Below, piece after piece: positions 54,229-62,913 of a stretch of 64,000 bases of DNA. Position 1 is the stretch's first letter; each line of letters starts with the position of its first letter. Source of the DNA: Flavobacterium panici (GTDB lineage Bacteria > Bacteroidota > Bacteroidia > Flavobacteriales > Flavobacteriaceae); assembly GCF_903819335.1 (NCBI RefSeq), contig NZ_CAIJDE010000034.1, positions 434,001 through 498,000 on the forward strand, written 5' to 3'. The notes under the pieces were generated by a model. The model made no database searches. It was not told where the DNA came from and was given only the letters and a program-made list of their open reading frames with translations. A program made the position numbers and the translations under genes.

Positions 54229-54352
54229 AAAATGTAAATTGTACATTTAATATTTTAAGACCGTAAATTTTTCGTTTTTTTCAAATAAAGAATCTTAAAT
54301 AATTAAATTCATTTTAATGCACTTTTTTTGTAACTATTTGTTTTAATGGAGA

Positions 54353-54382
54353 TTGTTGGCAACAGGTTTTGTGTTAATTTAG
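54353..54382 (+). promoter_or_regulatory. Putative promoter of the third thioredoxin-fold gene
   Basis: TTG (54353-54355), a 19-base spacer and TAATTTAG (54375-54382) give a weaker version of the promoter of the previous gene. The spacing to the start codon is the same within a few bases. Confidence 0.5.
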
Positions 54383-54412
54383 TTTTATTAACCAGCCAAA
54401 AACCAATAAACT

Positions 54413-54862
54413 ATGACCCGAAAACTACTTATCCTGCTATTTTTTTTAGTAACATGTTTTGCTGAATCGCAAAATTTAGAATGGAAAACGAGTGTGGTTG
54501 ATGCCATTACCTTAAGTAATGAAGAAAGGAAACCACTATTGATTTTTTTTACTGCTGCTAATGCTCCGGAGAATTTACAAAACGAAGTTTTTAAAACCTT
54601 AGAATTTGAAAAATGGTCTCGCAGGAACGTTATTTTATTAAAGTTAGACTTATCTGATGCAGCAGTGTCGAGTGAAATCAAAGAGCAGAACATTAAATTA
54701 AAAAATGCATTTGGCGTTGCCAATCTTCCGGAGGTTTGTTATACAACCGGTTCTATTAGAAATGGCAAAACTGCTTTTAATTTATTAGGGAGACTTCCGT
54801 ATAATTCAAATGGAGTAAAAGCTTTTATTTCTGATTCCAATTTGATTTTAAACCCAGAATAA
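54413..54862 (+). CDS. Secreted thioredoxin-fold protein without CxxC, copy 2
   Basis: The 149-residue protein is about 60 percent identical by eye to copy 1, and it shares with it the three-residue deletion and the lack of CxxC (AANAPENLQNEVFKT, about residues 47-61). The cis-proline region NLPEVCY, with the same lone cysteine, is kept. Both copies keep QNIKLKNAFGV and NVILLKLDLSDA. Continued reading-frame integrity after the loss of cysteines, in two copies, argues for a kept function. It ends six bases before the stop of convergent comEC. Confidence 0.78.
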   Translation: MTRKLLILLFFLVTCFAESQNLEWKTSVVDAITLSNEERKPLLIFFTAANAPENLQNEVFKTLEFEKWSRRNVILLKLDLSDAAVSSEIKEQNIKLKNAFGVANLPEVCYTTGSIRNGKTAFNLLGRLPYNSNGVKAFISDSNLILNPE

Positions 54863-54868
54863 AAAGGA

Positions 54869-56905
54869 TTAATTTAATCTATAAAATCCCTTTTCGGCCG
54901 TGGCATGAAAAGGGATATTTTTTTTCTCGCAGCTTGATTTCCATATTTTTTGAATTGTATACGCATTTGTTCCATCTGCAATAATAATTTCAGGATGTAA
55001 TTCGGTTAAAACTCTATCCATATTTATTTTGGGAGACTGTGTCAAAATCACAATATCAGGTTTGTTTTTATTTTCATAAACTCCCGTGCTGTCAATTATG
55101 GAGATTTTCTTCCCATTAAAAAACAAGACATTGCTGATTTGCTGTGATTTATTTAAAACACTAAAATTGCCAACTAAATAAGAATTGAAAGCATTGTTTT
55201 TTGAGCTTTTGTCTCTAGTCGTATCGCTCGTAAAAAGTGTGATATTATTGCCGAATCTTTTTGAAATTAAGGTGTTCTTCTTGATATTATAAACAATTAA
55301 CTCCTTTTGATCTGCAGTTTCTTTTTTAGTGTAAATGAAAGAAAGCTGCAATAAGATTATAGATACGAATACAATGACAAGTTTATTATAAGTGGGTTTC
55401 TTTGAACAGATTATCGCGCTGATTATTACGAAGTAAAGCGTTACCAAGTAATAAAAATTAAAACTGATATCCTGAATAACAAAAGATTCAAACGATGCGA
55501 CATAATGAATCATTTGGTTTAAAATGAAAACGCTTTTTTCAAAAATGTAAACCAAAATTTCGGGCGGACTTTTGAACATTGCAAAAAGCATCACAATAAT
55601 TCCGGCAATCATGATGAAAGATAAAACAGGAAGAATTATAATATTGGTAACAAAAAACAATCCCGGAAATTGATGAAAATAATAAAGGCATAAAGGTAAA
55701 GTTCCAATTTGTGCAGCAAATGAAACCGTTAAGGAATCCCAGATATAAATTGCGATTTTGTTTTTTGGCGACCAGATTTTCTTTAATATCGGCTGAAGCC
55801 AAACTATAAAATACAACGCTAAATAACTTAATTGAAAACCAACATCAAATAAGAAATAAGGCTCAAAAAGTAAGATCAATAAAATGGAAACTAATAACGT
55901 ATGATAAATGTTTCCGCTTCTGCGAAGATGATTCCCAATGGCAACAAAAGAAAACATTACAACCGAACGTAAAACCGATGGAGATAAACCAGATATAACA
56001 GCAAAACCCGCAAGCGAAATTAAAATCGAAACCAATTTAATTGCCGAACCTTTTCGGGTATTGGGAACTGGTTTTAAAATAAACATGATAAAAAGCATTA
56101 TAAAGCCTACATGCAGCCCTGAAACCGAAAGAACATGTGTCGCTCCAGAATATTGATAATCCTTTATAATATCGGCTGAAATTTCCTGCTGCTGTCCCAA
56201 AATAAGAGCCAGCGCCACATTCATTTCATCTTTGCTAAAATGAGCGCTTTCCAGATTTTTTAAAATAGTAGCGTGGAGTCGGCCGGAGTAGTACCAAATG
56301 TCTTTTTTGATGGTTTGGCTAATTTTGATTTCTGATTTTTTGCAATAAACCTGTGCATAAATCTGTTTGTCGGCTAAGTATTTAGCATAATCAAATTGAT
56401 TTGGATTTTTGCTTGAAGCTGTTTTTTGTAAAGTAGTTTTGACTTTGATTGTATTTCCAATTATTAAGGAATTTTGAGTGCTGTCTTTTTGAATATTGAC
56501 AATAATTTTTCCTGAATAAGTTTTGTTTTCAATCATATTTACAAGCCCGATATATCGATCGTTGTAATCGTTGCTTTTGAGTTTTTCCCGTAATATAAAA
56601 GTTATAAATTGAGGCTTTTCAAAAGCTGTTTTCGAATGTGTATAATTCGATTTATCAAAAGTATCCGTATGGATAAGCAAAACACAGATTCCTGTGTAAA
56701 ACGAAATAAAAGCACTGCTTATTCCGAAGAATTGATTTGTCTTTTTGTTTTTCTTCGAAAGAAAAAAACTAATACAAAATAAAGCAGAACAAATTCCAAG
56801 AGAAATAAATGAAATTTGAATGGAAGGCAGACAATAATAAGAAACTAAAATGCCAAAAAGAAAGCTAATTGTAATTTTAGCTAAAGGAAAATCTAATACT
56901 TTCAT
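54869..56905 (-). CDS. comEC: ComEC/Rec2 family DNA-uptake channel protein, short C terminus
   Basis: The 678-residue membrane protein has an N-terminal DUF4131 region (about 1-190) and the Competence domain (about 230-500, with SGATHVLSVSGLHVGFIM and GLSPSVLRSVVMF). The family's third part is a metallo-beta-lactamase domain with HxHxDH. Here the last 150 residues (about 530-678) keep the general outline but show no HxHxDH, so this part is degenerate or of a different kind. It would form the inner-membrane channel for single-stranded DNA uptake, if the cell is competent. Confidence 0.86.
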   Translation of the reverse strand: MKVLDFPLAKITISFLFGILVSYYCLPSIQISFISLGICSALFCISFFLSKKNKKTNQFFGISSAFISFYTGICVLLIHTDTFDKSNYTHSKTAFEKPQFITFILREKLKSNDYNDRYIGLVNMIENKTYSGKIIVNIQKDSTQNSLIIGNTIKVKTTLQKTASSKNPNQFDYAKYLADKQIYAQVYCKKSEIKISQTIKKDIWYYSGRLHATILKNLESAHFSKDEMNVALALILGQQQEISADIIKDYQYSGATHVLSVSGLHVGFIMLFIMFILKPVPNTRKGSAIKLVSILISLAGFAVISGLSPSVLRSVVMFSFVAIGNHLRRSGNIYHTLLVSILLILLFEPYFLFDVGFQLSYLALYFIVWLQPILKKIWSPKNKIAIYIWDSLTVSFAAQIGTLPLCLYYFHQFPGLFFVTNIIILPVLSFIMIAGIIVMLFAMFKSPPEILVYIFEKSVFILNQMIHYVASFESFVIQDISFNFYYLVTLYFVIISAIICSKKPTYNKLVIVFVSIILLQLSFIYTKKETADQKELIVYNIKKNTLISKRFGNNITLFTSDTTRDKSSKNNAFNSYLVGNFSVLNKSQQISNVLFFNGKKISIIDSTGVYENKNKPDIVILTQSPKINMDRVLTELHPEIIIADGTNAYTIQKIWKSSCEKKNIPFHATAEKGFYRLN
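54885..54925 (+). terminator. Terminator of the third thioredoxin-fold gene inside the comEC 3' end
   Basis: The arms aatcccttttc (54885-54895) and gaaaagggat (54907-54916) with a T-run lie within the last 20 codons of comEC on the opposite strand. The bases are used both as ComEC codons (EKKNIPFHATAEKGF) and as the hairpin. Confidence 0.85.
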
Positions 56906-56950
56906 GGCTTAAAAGTATTAAAAATTTGTAAGAAAATAAATATATTTTAT

Positions 56951-57436
56951 TTATTCAATCACGCGGTTCACTTGTTCGAACGAATTTTTATAATAAGCTT
57001 CTTTTGTAGAAGAAATGATTACGCCTTTTGAAGTAGAAGAATGTATAAATTTAATTTCATCTGAATTTACTTCGGTAATAAGACCAACATGATTGATCTG
57101 CTTACTTTTATTTGTTTTAAAGAAAATCAAATCGCCTTTTTTGGCGTCATTCAGCGGAATTACTTTTCCAATTTTTGCCTGTTCAAAAGAACTTCTCGGC
57201 AGTTTTATATTTTCAGATTCGAAAGTCGTATACACTAATCCAGAACAATCAAAACCACTTTTTGTAGTTCCGCCCGCTTTGTATTTAACGCCAATATTAT
57301 CTGATGCAGTTTCAATTAAATTTTTTACAATAGATCTGTTTTCTTTTTTCGTTTCACTTTTGCTCACAGCAGTCGAAGTCGATTTACAAGAAACCAATAC
57401 GATTGATAAAAGAAAGAAAACGAGTATTTTTTTCAA
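56951..57436 (-). CDS. NlpC/P60 family peptidoglycan hydrolase, lipoprotein
   Basis: The 161-residue protein has a lipoprotein signal (LVSC, cysteine at residue 17) and a C40 peptidase domain. The catalytic cysteine is in SGFDCSGLVYT (about 60-70) and the histidine in INHVGLI (about 114-120). Such enzymes cut bonds in the peptide stems of peptidoglycan. The start appears to be TTG at 57436: no ATG lies between the lpxB stop and the signal sequence, only 11 bases apart. It is therefore probably co-transcribed with lpxB. Confidence 0.85.
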   Translation of the reverse strand: MKKILVFFLLSIVLVSCKSTSTAVSKSETKKENRSIVKNLIETASDNIGVKYKAGGTTKSGFDCSGLVYTTFESENIKLPRSSFEQAKIGKVIPLNDAKKGDLIFFKTNKSKQINHVGLITEVNSDEIKFIHSSTSKGVIISSTKEAYYKNSFEQVNRVIE

Positions 57437-57447
57437 AACAGAAATAA

Positions 57448-58563
57448 TTAAGATTTTAAATCGGCAACAATAAGTTTAGCTGTTTTTTTGCTTGCGCCAA
57501 CGCCGCCTAGTTTTTGCTCTAAAATATCATAGTTTTTAAGCAGTTTTTCGCGGTGAGAAGGCTCCAATAATTTGTTCAATTCTTCTTTGATTCGTTTTGT
57601 ATTGCATTCACTTTGAATCAGTTCCGTTACAACTTCCTGATCCATAATTAAATTGACAAGCGAAATATATTTTAAAGTAATAATTCGTTTTGCAATTTGA
57701 TACGAGATTGCACTTCCTTTATAACAAACTACTTCGGGAACTTTAAAAAGAGCCGTTTCTAAAGTTGCTGTTCCGGATGTAACCAAGGCAGCAGTCGAAG
57801 ACCGCAATAAATCATACGTTTTATTCGAAACAAAGGCAATGTTTTTATTTTTAATAAATTGCTGATAGAATTCATAATCCTGACTTGGTGCACCGGCAAT
57901 AACAAATTCATAATCCTGAAAATCATCTACAACACTCAGCATAACACTCAGCATTTTAGTAATTTCCTGTTTACGGCTTCCTGGTAAAACAGCAATAATT
58001 GGTTTTTCTCCCAATTTATATTCTTCTCTAAAAGCGGTTTCATTAAAAGCAGGCTGATTTTGAATAGCATCAATCAATGGATGCCCGACAAAATCTACCG
58101 GAAAATGATGTTTGTCTTCGTAAAAACTTTTTTCAAAAGGCAAAATCACAAACATTCTGTCAACGTCTTGTTTTATGGCGTTGATTCTGTTTTCTTTCCA
58201 GGCCCAAATTTGCGGAGAAATATAATAATGTGTTTTGTAATTGAGTTCTTTAGCCCATTTTGCAATGCGCATATTAAAGCCCGGATAATCAATAAAAATT
58301 AAAACATCGGGTTTGAATTCAGAGATATCTTTTTTGCAGAATTTGATGTTGTTTAAAATAGTTTTTAAGTTAAAAATTACTTCAACAAACCCCATAAAAG
58401 CCAATTCGCGATAATGTTTTACCAATGTTCCGCCGGCTTTTTGCATTAAATCACCGCCCCAAAATCTAATGTCAGCCTGAGGATCTTCCTCATATAATGC
58501 TTTCATTAAATTTGAACCGTGTAAATCTCCAGAAGCTTCGCCAGCTATTATGTAATATTTCAT
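57448..58563 (-). CDS. lpxB: Lipid-A-disaccharide synthase
   Basis: The 371-residue GT19 enzyme joins UDP-2,3-diacylglucosamine and lipid X to make the lipid A disaccharide at the inner membrane. Family marks are YYIIAGEASGDLHGSNLM (residues 3-20), FWGGDLMQKAGG (about 34-45), IDYPGFNMRIAK (about 91-102), YYISPQIWAWKENR (about 113-126), LPGSRKQEI (about 193-201) and SGTATLETAL (about 256-265). Length is normal. It lies between a small membrane protein and the NlpC/P60 gene on the same strand. Confidence 0.95.
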   Translation of the reverse strand: MKYYIIAGEASGDLHGSNLMKALYEEDPQADIRFWGGDLMQKAGGTLVKHYRELAFMGFVEVIFNLKTILNNIKFCKKDISEFKPDVLIFIDYPGFNMRIAKWAKELNYKTHYYISPQIWAWKENRINAIKQDVDRMFVILPFEKSFYEDKHHFPVDFVGHPLIDAIQNQPAFNETAFREEYKLGEKPIIAVLPGSRKQEITKMLSVMLSVVDDFQDYEFVIAGAPSQDYEFYQQFIKNKNIAFVSNKTYDLLRSSTAALVTSGTATLETALFKVPEVVCYKGSAISYQIAKRIITLKYISLVNLIMDQEVVTELIQSECNTKRIKEELNKLLEPSHREKLLKNYDILEQKLGGVGASKKTAKLIVADLKS

Positions 58564-58598
58564 ATCAACGAATTTTTATTGCAGCACAAAGATAGGAT

Positions 58599-58871
58599 TT
58601 AAATAATTATGGTCGAAATTGCTAAAACAATCACGGCTAAAATCACGCCGCGAGCCATCATTTCCTTATTTCTTTTTAAAAGAATTAAAAAAACAGGAAG
58701 ATCTAAAACAGCCCCAATTGTAATCACTTTTCCTAAATATCCCATTTCTCTAATAGTTTGAATTCCGTCTGGAAGATCAAATTTTGTAAAAAATTTGATA
58801 AACAAATAACTTCCAAGAAGCGAAGTAAAAATCCCAACAATAAATCCGATTACGAGTTCTTTTTTATCCAT
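58599..58871 (-). CDS. Small membrane protein overlapping surE
   Basis: The 90-residue protein has three hydrophobic stretches (about 6-26, 46-64 and 72-90). Its start overlaps the end of surE by eight bases, so it is translated in the same operon (surE, this gene, lpxB). No family motif is known to me. Confidence 0.7.
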   Translation of the reverse strand: MDKKELVIGFIVGIFTSLLGSYLFIKFFTKFDLPDGIQTIREMGYLGKVITIGAVLDLPVFLILLKRNKEMMARGVILAVIVLAISTIII

Positions 58872-59643
58872 TTAATTTCCAAGTATTAAGTTGCTGCATT
58901 GTATGATGTGCGGTTAAGTCAAACTGAACAGGGACTACCGAAATATATCCGTTTTCAAGCGCCCATTCGTCTGTATCTTCGCCATTATCTTCATTAGTAA
59001 ATTTGCCTGTTAACCAGTAATAATCTTTACCGTAAGGCGTTTGTCTTTTGTCAAATTTCTGGGCGTAATACGCTTTCGCCTGACGGCAGATTTTTATTCC
59101 TTTAATTTCTTTTTCGCTCAATTTCGGAAAGTTTACATTTAAAACCACGCCGGGAGGAAGTTTATTTTTTAATGTTTCTAAAGCTATTTTTTTTACGAAT
59201 GCTTTAGCAGGTTCAAAATCGGCATTCCAGTCAAAGTCCAAAAGAGAAAAACCAATTGCCTGAATTCCTTCAATTCCGGCTTCGACAGCGGCGCTCATCG
59301 TTCCCGAATAAATCACATTTATAGAAGAATTTGATCCGTGATTAATTCCCGAAACACACAAGTCCGGTTTTCGTTTTAAAATCTCATTTACAGCTAGTTT
59401 TACACAGTCTACAGGCGTTCCGGAGCAGCTGTATTCTGTAATGGAATCGCTGTCTTTAGAAATTTTATCCAGAAATAAAGTATTATTTATCGTAATGGCG
59501 TGTCCCATTGCACTTTGAGGCTTGTCTGGAGCGACCACAATTACATCGCCAATAGTTTCCATAACGCTTATTAAAGCTCTGATTCCGGGAGCCAGAATTC
59601 CGTCATCATTCGTAACTAATATTAAAGGTTTTTCGTCTTTCAT
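58864..59643 (-). CDS. surE: 5'/3'-nucleotidase SurE
   Basis: The 259-residue enzyme removes phosphate from nucleotides. Metal-binding motif ILVTNDDGILAPGIRAL lies at residues 8-24 (the DD pair), with further ligands in the SGTPVDCVK region (about 93-101) and CVSGINHGSNSSINVIYSG (about 115-133). The GTMSAAVEA stretch (about 133-141) also fits. Length is normal. It is the first gene of the surE, small membrane protein, lpxB, NlpC/P60 run. Confidence 0.95.
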   Translation of the reverse strand: MKDEKPLILVTNDDGILAPGIRALISVMETIGDVIVVAPDKPQSAMGHAITINNTLFLDKISKDSDSITEYSCSGTPVDCVKLAVNEILKRKPDLCVSGINHGSNSSINVIYSGTMSAAVEAGIEGIQAIGFSLLDFDWNADFEPAKAFVKKIALETLKNKLPPGVVLNVNFPKLSEKEIKGIKICRQAKAYYAQKFDKRQTPYGKDYYWLTGKFTNEDNGEDTDEWALENGYISVVPVQFDLTAHHTMQQLNTWKLNG

Positions 59644-59855
59644 GCTGCATTTTCCATTTTTGATTTATCAAAATAAAAGCTTGTTAGGGCAAATGTAGTA
59701 ACAGATTTTGGTAGAATACTAACAAATAAATAAAAATTGTAAACTAAATTCCAGAAGACTTTTAAGCATCAAACATTTTTATATCTTTAACAAAAAATTA
59801 TACTGATCTTGGCATGTTGGCATAGTTTTTACCGTAACTTAGATTAAAAAATTTG

Positions 59856-62039
59856 ATGAATGCTATTATTAAGTTTATGAAAAGAAATTATAAAATACTT
59901 ATAGCCGTATTATGCTTGTCTTTAACCCTGTTTGCTTTTAAAATAAATGCTGACAAGAATGATGATCCGGACCCAAATAAAGACAAGACATTATTAGAAT
60001 TACTGGCTTTTGTTATTGAAAAAGGACACTACAGCCCGGCTGAAATAAATGACGAATTTTCGAAAGGTATTTTTAAAGATTACATCGAGGCATTAGACCC
60101 TTCGAAGCGATTTTTTCTGCAGTCTGATATTGATGAATTTAAACAATATGAGTTAATGCTGGACGATCAGTTTTTGAATAAAGATTTGACATTTTTCAAC
60201 TTGACTTATACAAGGCTGATGAAGAGAATGGAAGAAAGCAAAAAACGTTACAAAACGATTTTAGCTCAGCCATTTAACTACACAACAGATGAGACTTTTA
60301 ATGCAGATTATGAGAAACTTCCGTATGCAAAAAACTTAACGGAAATCAATGAAAGATGGAGAAAACAAATTAAATTATCTACACTTTCATCTCTTGTAAC
60401 AAAGCAAAAAATTGAAGAAGAGAAAAAGAAAAAAGATCCTTCTTATCAGGAAAAATCTTTTGATGCTTTAGAAAAAGATACACGCGAAAGTTCATTAAAA
60501 TCTTTAGATGATAATTTTAGTGTAATTAAAGATTTGAATAAAGATTACTGGTTTTCAGTGTATTTGAATTCAATCATGGCTCGTTTTGACCCTCATACAA
60601 GTTATTTTGCTCCAGAAGAAAAAGATCGTTTTGATGTAAACATCAGCGGAAAATTAGAAGGAATTGGCGCAAGATTAACGAAGAAAAATGATTTTACTCA
60701 AATCGACGAATTAATTTCTGGCGGACCAGCTTGGAAAGGAAAACAACTTGAAGCAGGAGATTTAATCCTGAAAGTAGCCCAAGGAAACGAAGAACCTGTT
60801 GATGTAGTTGGAATGCGTCTTGATGATGTTGTGAAAAAAATCAAAGGTCATAAAGGAACTGAAGTTAAACTTACCGTTAAAAAAGTGGACGGAAGTATTA
60901 AAGTAATTTCAATTATCAGAGATGTTGTTGAAATCGAAGAAACGTATGCAAAATCAAGTATTGTTGAGAAAAACGGATTGAAATACGGCGTTATTTACCT
61001 GCCTAAATTTTATATCGATTTTGAAAACAAAGACGGTCGTGATGCCGGAAAAGATATTGCTCTAGAAGTTGAAAGACTGAAAAAAGAAAACATAAACGGT
61101 ATCGTTCTTGACGTTCGTGATGACGGTGGAGGATCTCTTTCAACAGTTGTTGATATCGCTGGTTTATTTATTGAAGAAGGACCAATTGTGCAGGTAAAAT
61201 CTGCTGGTAAAAAGAAAGAAGTTTTATACGATAAAGATAAAAAAATAGAGTGGGACGGACCATTAGTAATTATGGTGAATAGTTTCTCTGCTTCGGCTTC
61301 TGAGATTTTAGCAGCGGCAATTCAGGATTACAAACGTGGTGTTATCATTGGTAGTAAACAAACTTATGGTAAAGGAACTGTACAAAATGTATTGGATTTG
61401 AACCAATTTGTTCGTAATGCAAATTATGGAGATTTAGGAGCTTTGAAAATTACAGGTCAAAAATTCTATAGAATTAACGGAGGTTCAACTCAGTTAGAAG
61501 GTGTTCATAGTGACGTGGTTATGCCAGATCGTTATGCTTACTTAAAAATGGGAGAGCGCGATATTGACAATGCAATGCCATGGGATAAAATTGACCCGGC
61601 AGATTACAGCACTTGGACTTCTAACGAAAACTTTACAAAAGCAATCGAAAAAAGTAGAAATAGAATTTTACAAAATCCTCAATTTAAATTAATTGAAGAT
61701 AATGCGAAATGGATTGATGTTAAGAATAAAGAAAACATATACAGCTTGAACATTAACAGTTTTAAACAAACTCAGGAACAAGTTGAAAATGAAGGAAAAA
61801 AATACAAACCAATTTCTGATTATAAAAACAGTTTAGTGTTTAAATCATTGCCTTATGAAGAGGTTGAAATGAATAATGATGCTACATTGAAAGAAAAAAG
61901 AGAGGCTTGGCACCAGGCATTATCTAAAGATGTTTATGTTGAAGAAGCATTAAATGTTTTAGATGATTTACAATCTAAATCTTTAGTAAAAGCTGGCGTT
62001 TCTCCTAAAATGAAAAAAGATAAATTGGTAAAATCGTAA
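59856..62039 (+). CDS. Carboxy-terminal processing protease (tail-specific, S41 family)
   Basis: With the ATG at 59856 the protein is 727 residues (a second ATG at 59877 is equally possible). An N-terminal membrane or signal segment (about 11-31) precedes a helical DUF3340-like domain (about 35-235). A PDZ domain follows (about 245-335), then the S41 catalytic core with the serine in NSFSASASEILA and the lysine in GSKQTYGKGTVQ (near 480-505), and a second helical C-terminal part. It would degrade or process periplasmic proteins from their C termini, as Prc does. Confidence 0.92.
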   Translation: MNAIIKFMKRNYKILIAVLCLSLTLFAFKINADKNDDPDPNKDKTLLELLAFVIEKGHYSPAEINDEFSKGIFKDYIEALDPSKRFFLQSDIDEFKQYELMLDDQFLNKDLTFFNLTYTRLMKRMEESKKRYKTILAQPFNYTTDETFNADYEKLPYAKNLTEINERWRKQIKLSTLSSLVTKQKIEEEKKKKDPSYQEKSFDALEKDTRESSLKSLDDNFSVIKDLNKDYWFSVYLNSIMARFDPHTSYFAPEEKDRFDVNISGKLEGIGARLTKKNDFTQIDELISGGPAWKGKQLEAGDLILKVAQGNEEPVDVVGMRLDDVVKKIKGHKGTEVKLTVKKVDGSIKVISIIRDVVEIEETYAKSSIVEKNGLKYGVIYLPKFYIDFENKDGRDAGKDIALEVERLKKENINGIVLDVRDDGGGSLSTVVDIAGLFIEEGPIVQVKSAGKKKEVLYDKDKKIEWDGPLVIMVNSFSASASEILAAAIQDYKRGVIIGSKQTYGKGTVQNVLDLNQFVRNANYGDLGALKITGQKFYRINGGSTQLEGVHSDVVMPDRYAYLKMGERDIDNAMPWDKIDPADYSTWTSNENFTKAIEKSRNRILQNPQFKLIEDNAKWIDVKNKENIYSLNINSFKQTQEQVENEGKKYKPISDYKNSLVFKSLPYEEVEMNNDATLKEKREAWHQALSKDVYVEEALNVLDDLQSKSLVKAGVSPKMKKDKLVKS

Positions 62040-62065
62040 AGATTTTAAATGTTTAATTTGTTATT

Positions 62066-62103
62066 AAAAAACGCTTCTTAAAGTAATTTATGAAGCGTTT
62101 TTT
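62066..62103 (+). terminator. Terminator after the processing protease gene
   Basis: The perfect 12-base arms aaaaaacgcttc (62066-62077) and gaagcgtttttt (62092-62103) lie 26 bases after the stop codon and close with T-residues. It separates the protease from the endonuclease gene. Confidence 0.85.
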
Positions 62104-62127
62104 AGTTTAAAAGAAAAAGTAATATTT

Positions 62128-62913
62128 ATGAAAAGTATTTTAGTCTGCGGATTGATTGGTTTAGCATTCCTTTCTTGTAAAAAAGAAAATGAAACTGTTG
62201 TTGAAACAGAAATAGCAAAAGCAGAAAATTCATTTGTTGCTGACCAAAGCAATACAGGTTCTTTGTATACTGTTGCTTATCAGCCAACTTCGACTACAAA
62301 TCAAATCGTACAACATAAATATTATACACTTTCTTATAATGAAAAGTTTGAGCAGGCCGAATGGGTGGCGTATGAATTAAAGAAAGAATATCTAAAAAAC
62401 GGAAATTACAAACGTCCGTATTTTATTGAAGATCCAAAAGTAACAACGGGTTCTGCAGACTGGAGAAATTATAAAAAATCAGGTTATGATAAAGGGCATC
62501 TTTGCCCTGCCGGCGATATGGAATTTAGCGAAGATGCTTATAATGACACTTTTTATACTTCGAATATTTCACCGCAAAGACATGATTTTAACAGCGGAAT
62601 CTGGAATAGAATTGAACAGAAAACACGTTATTGGGCCGGAAAATACAATGATATTTATGTTGTTACAGGCGGAATCCTGAAAGATTCAGATAAAAAAATA
62701 GGAACAGAGAAAGTTTCTGTTCCTAAATATTTTTATAAAATTGTTTTAGCCAAATCAGGAAAGGAACATAAAGCCATCGCTTTTTTGGTTCCGAATGAAG
62801 ACAGCGATAAGCCAATTTATGATTTTGTAGTTCCTATTGAAACTCTGGAAAAAATGACTGGAATTGATTTCTTCCCGAATTTAAAAAACTTAAAAAGCAG
62901 TAAGGACTTTTAA
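62128..62913 (+). CDS. DNA/RNA non-specific endonuclease, lipoprotein
   Basis: The 261-residue protein has a lipoprotein signal (FLSC, cysteine at residue 17) and a NUC1-type beta-beta-alpha metal nuclease domain (about 65-255). The active-site histidine is in GYDKGHLCPAGDM (about 118-130, DxGH form) and the metal-binding asparagine is likely in SGIWNRIEQKTR (about 155-166). It would cut DNA and RNA at the cell envelope, perhaps to get nutrients. Its 3' end overlaps the convergent rpe gene by 24 bases. Confidence 0.87.
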   Translation: MKSILVCGLIGLAFLSCKKENETVVETEIAKAENSFVADQSNTGSLYTVAYQPTSTTNQIVQHKYYTLSYNEKFEQAEWVAYELKKEYLKNGNYKRPYFIEDPKVTTGSADWRNYKKSGYDKGHLCPAGDMEFSEDAYNDTFYTSNISPQRHDFNSGIWNRIEQKTRYWAGKYNDIYVVTGGILKDSDKKIGTEKVSVPKYFYKIVLAKSGKEHKAIAFLVPNEDSDKPIYDFVVPIETLEKMTGIDFFPNLKNLKSSKDF

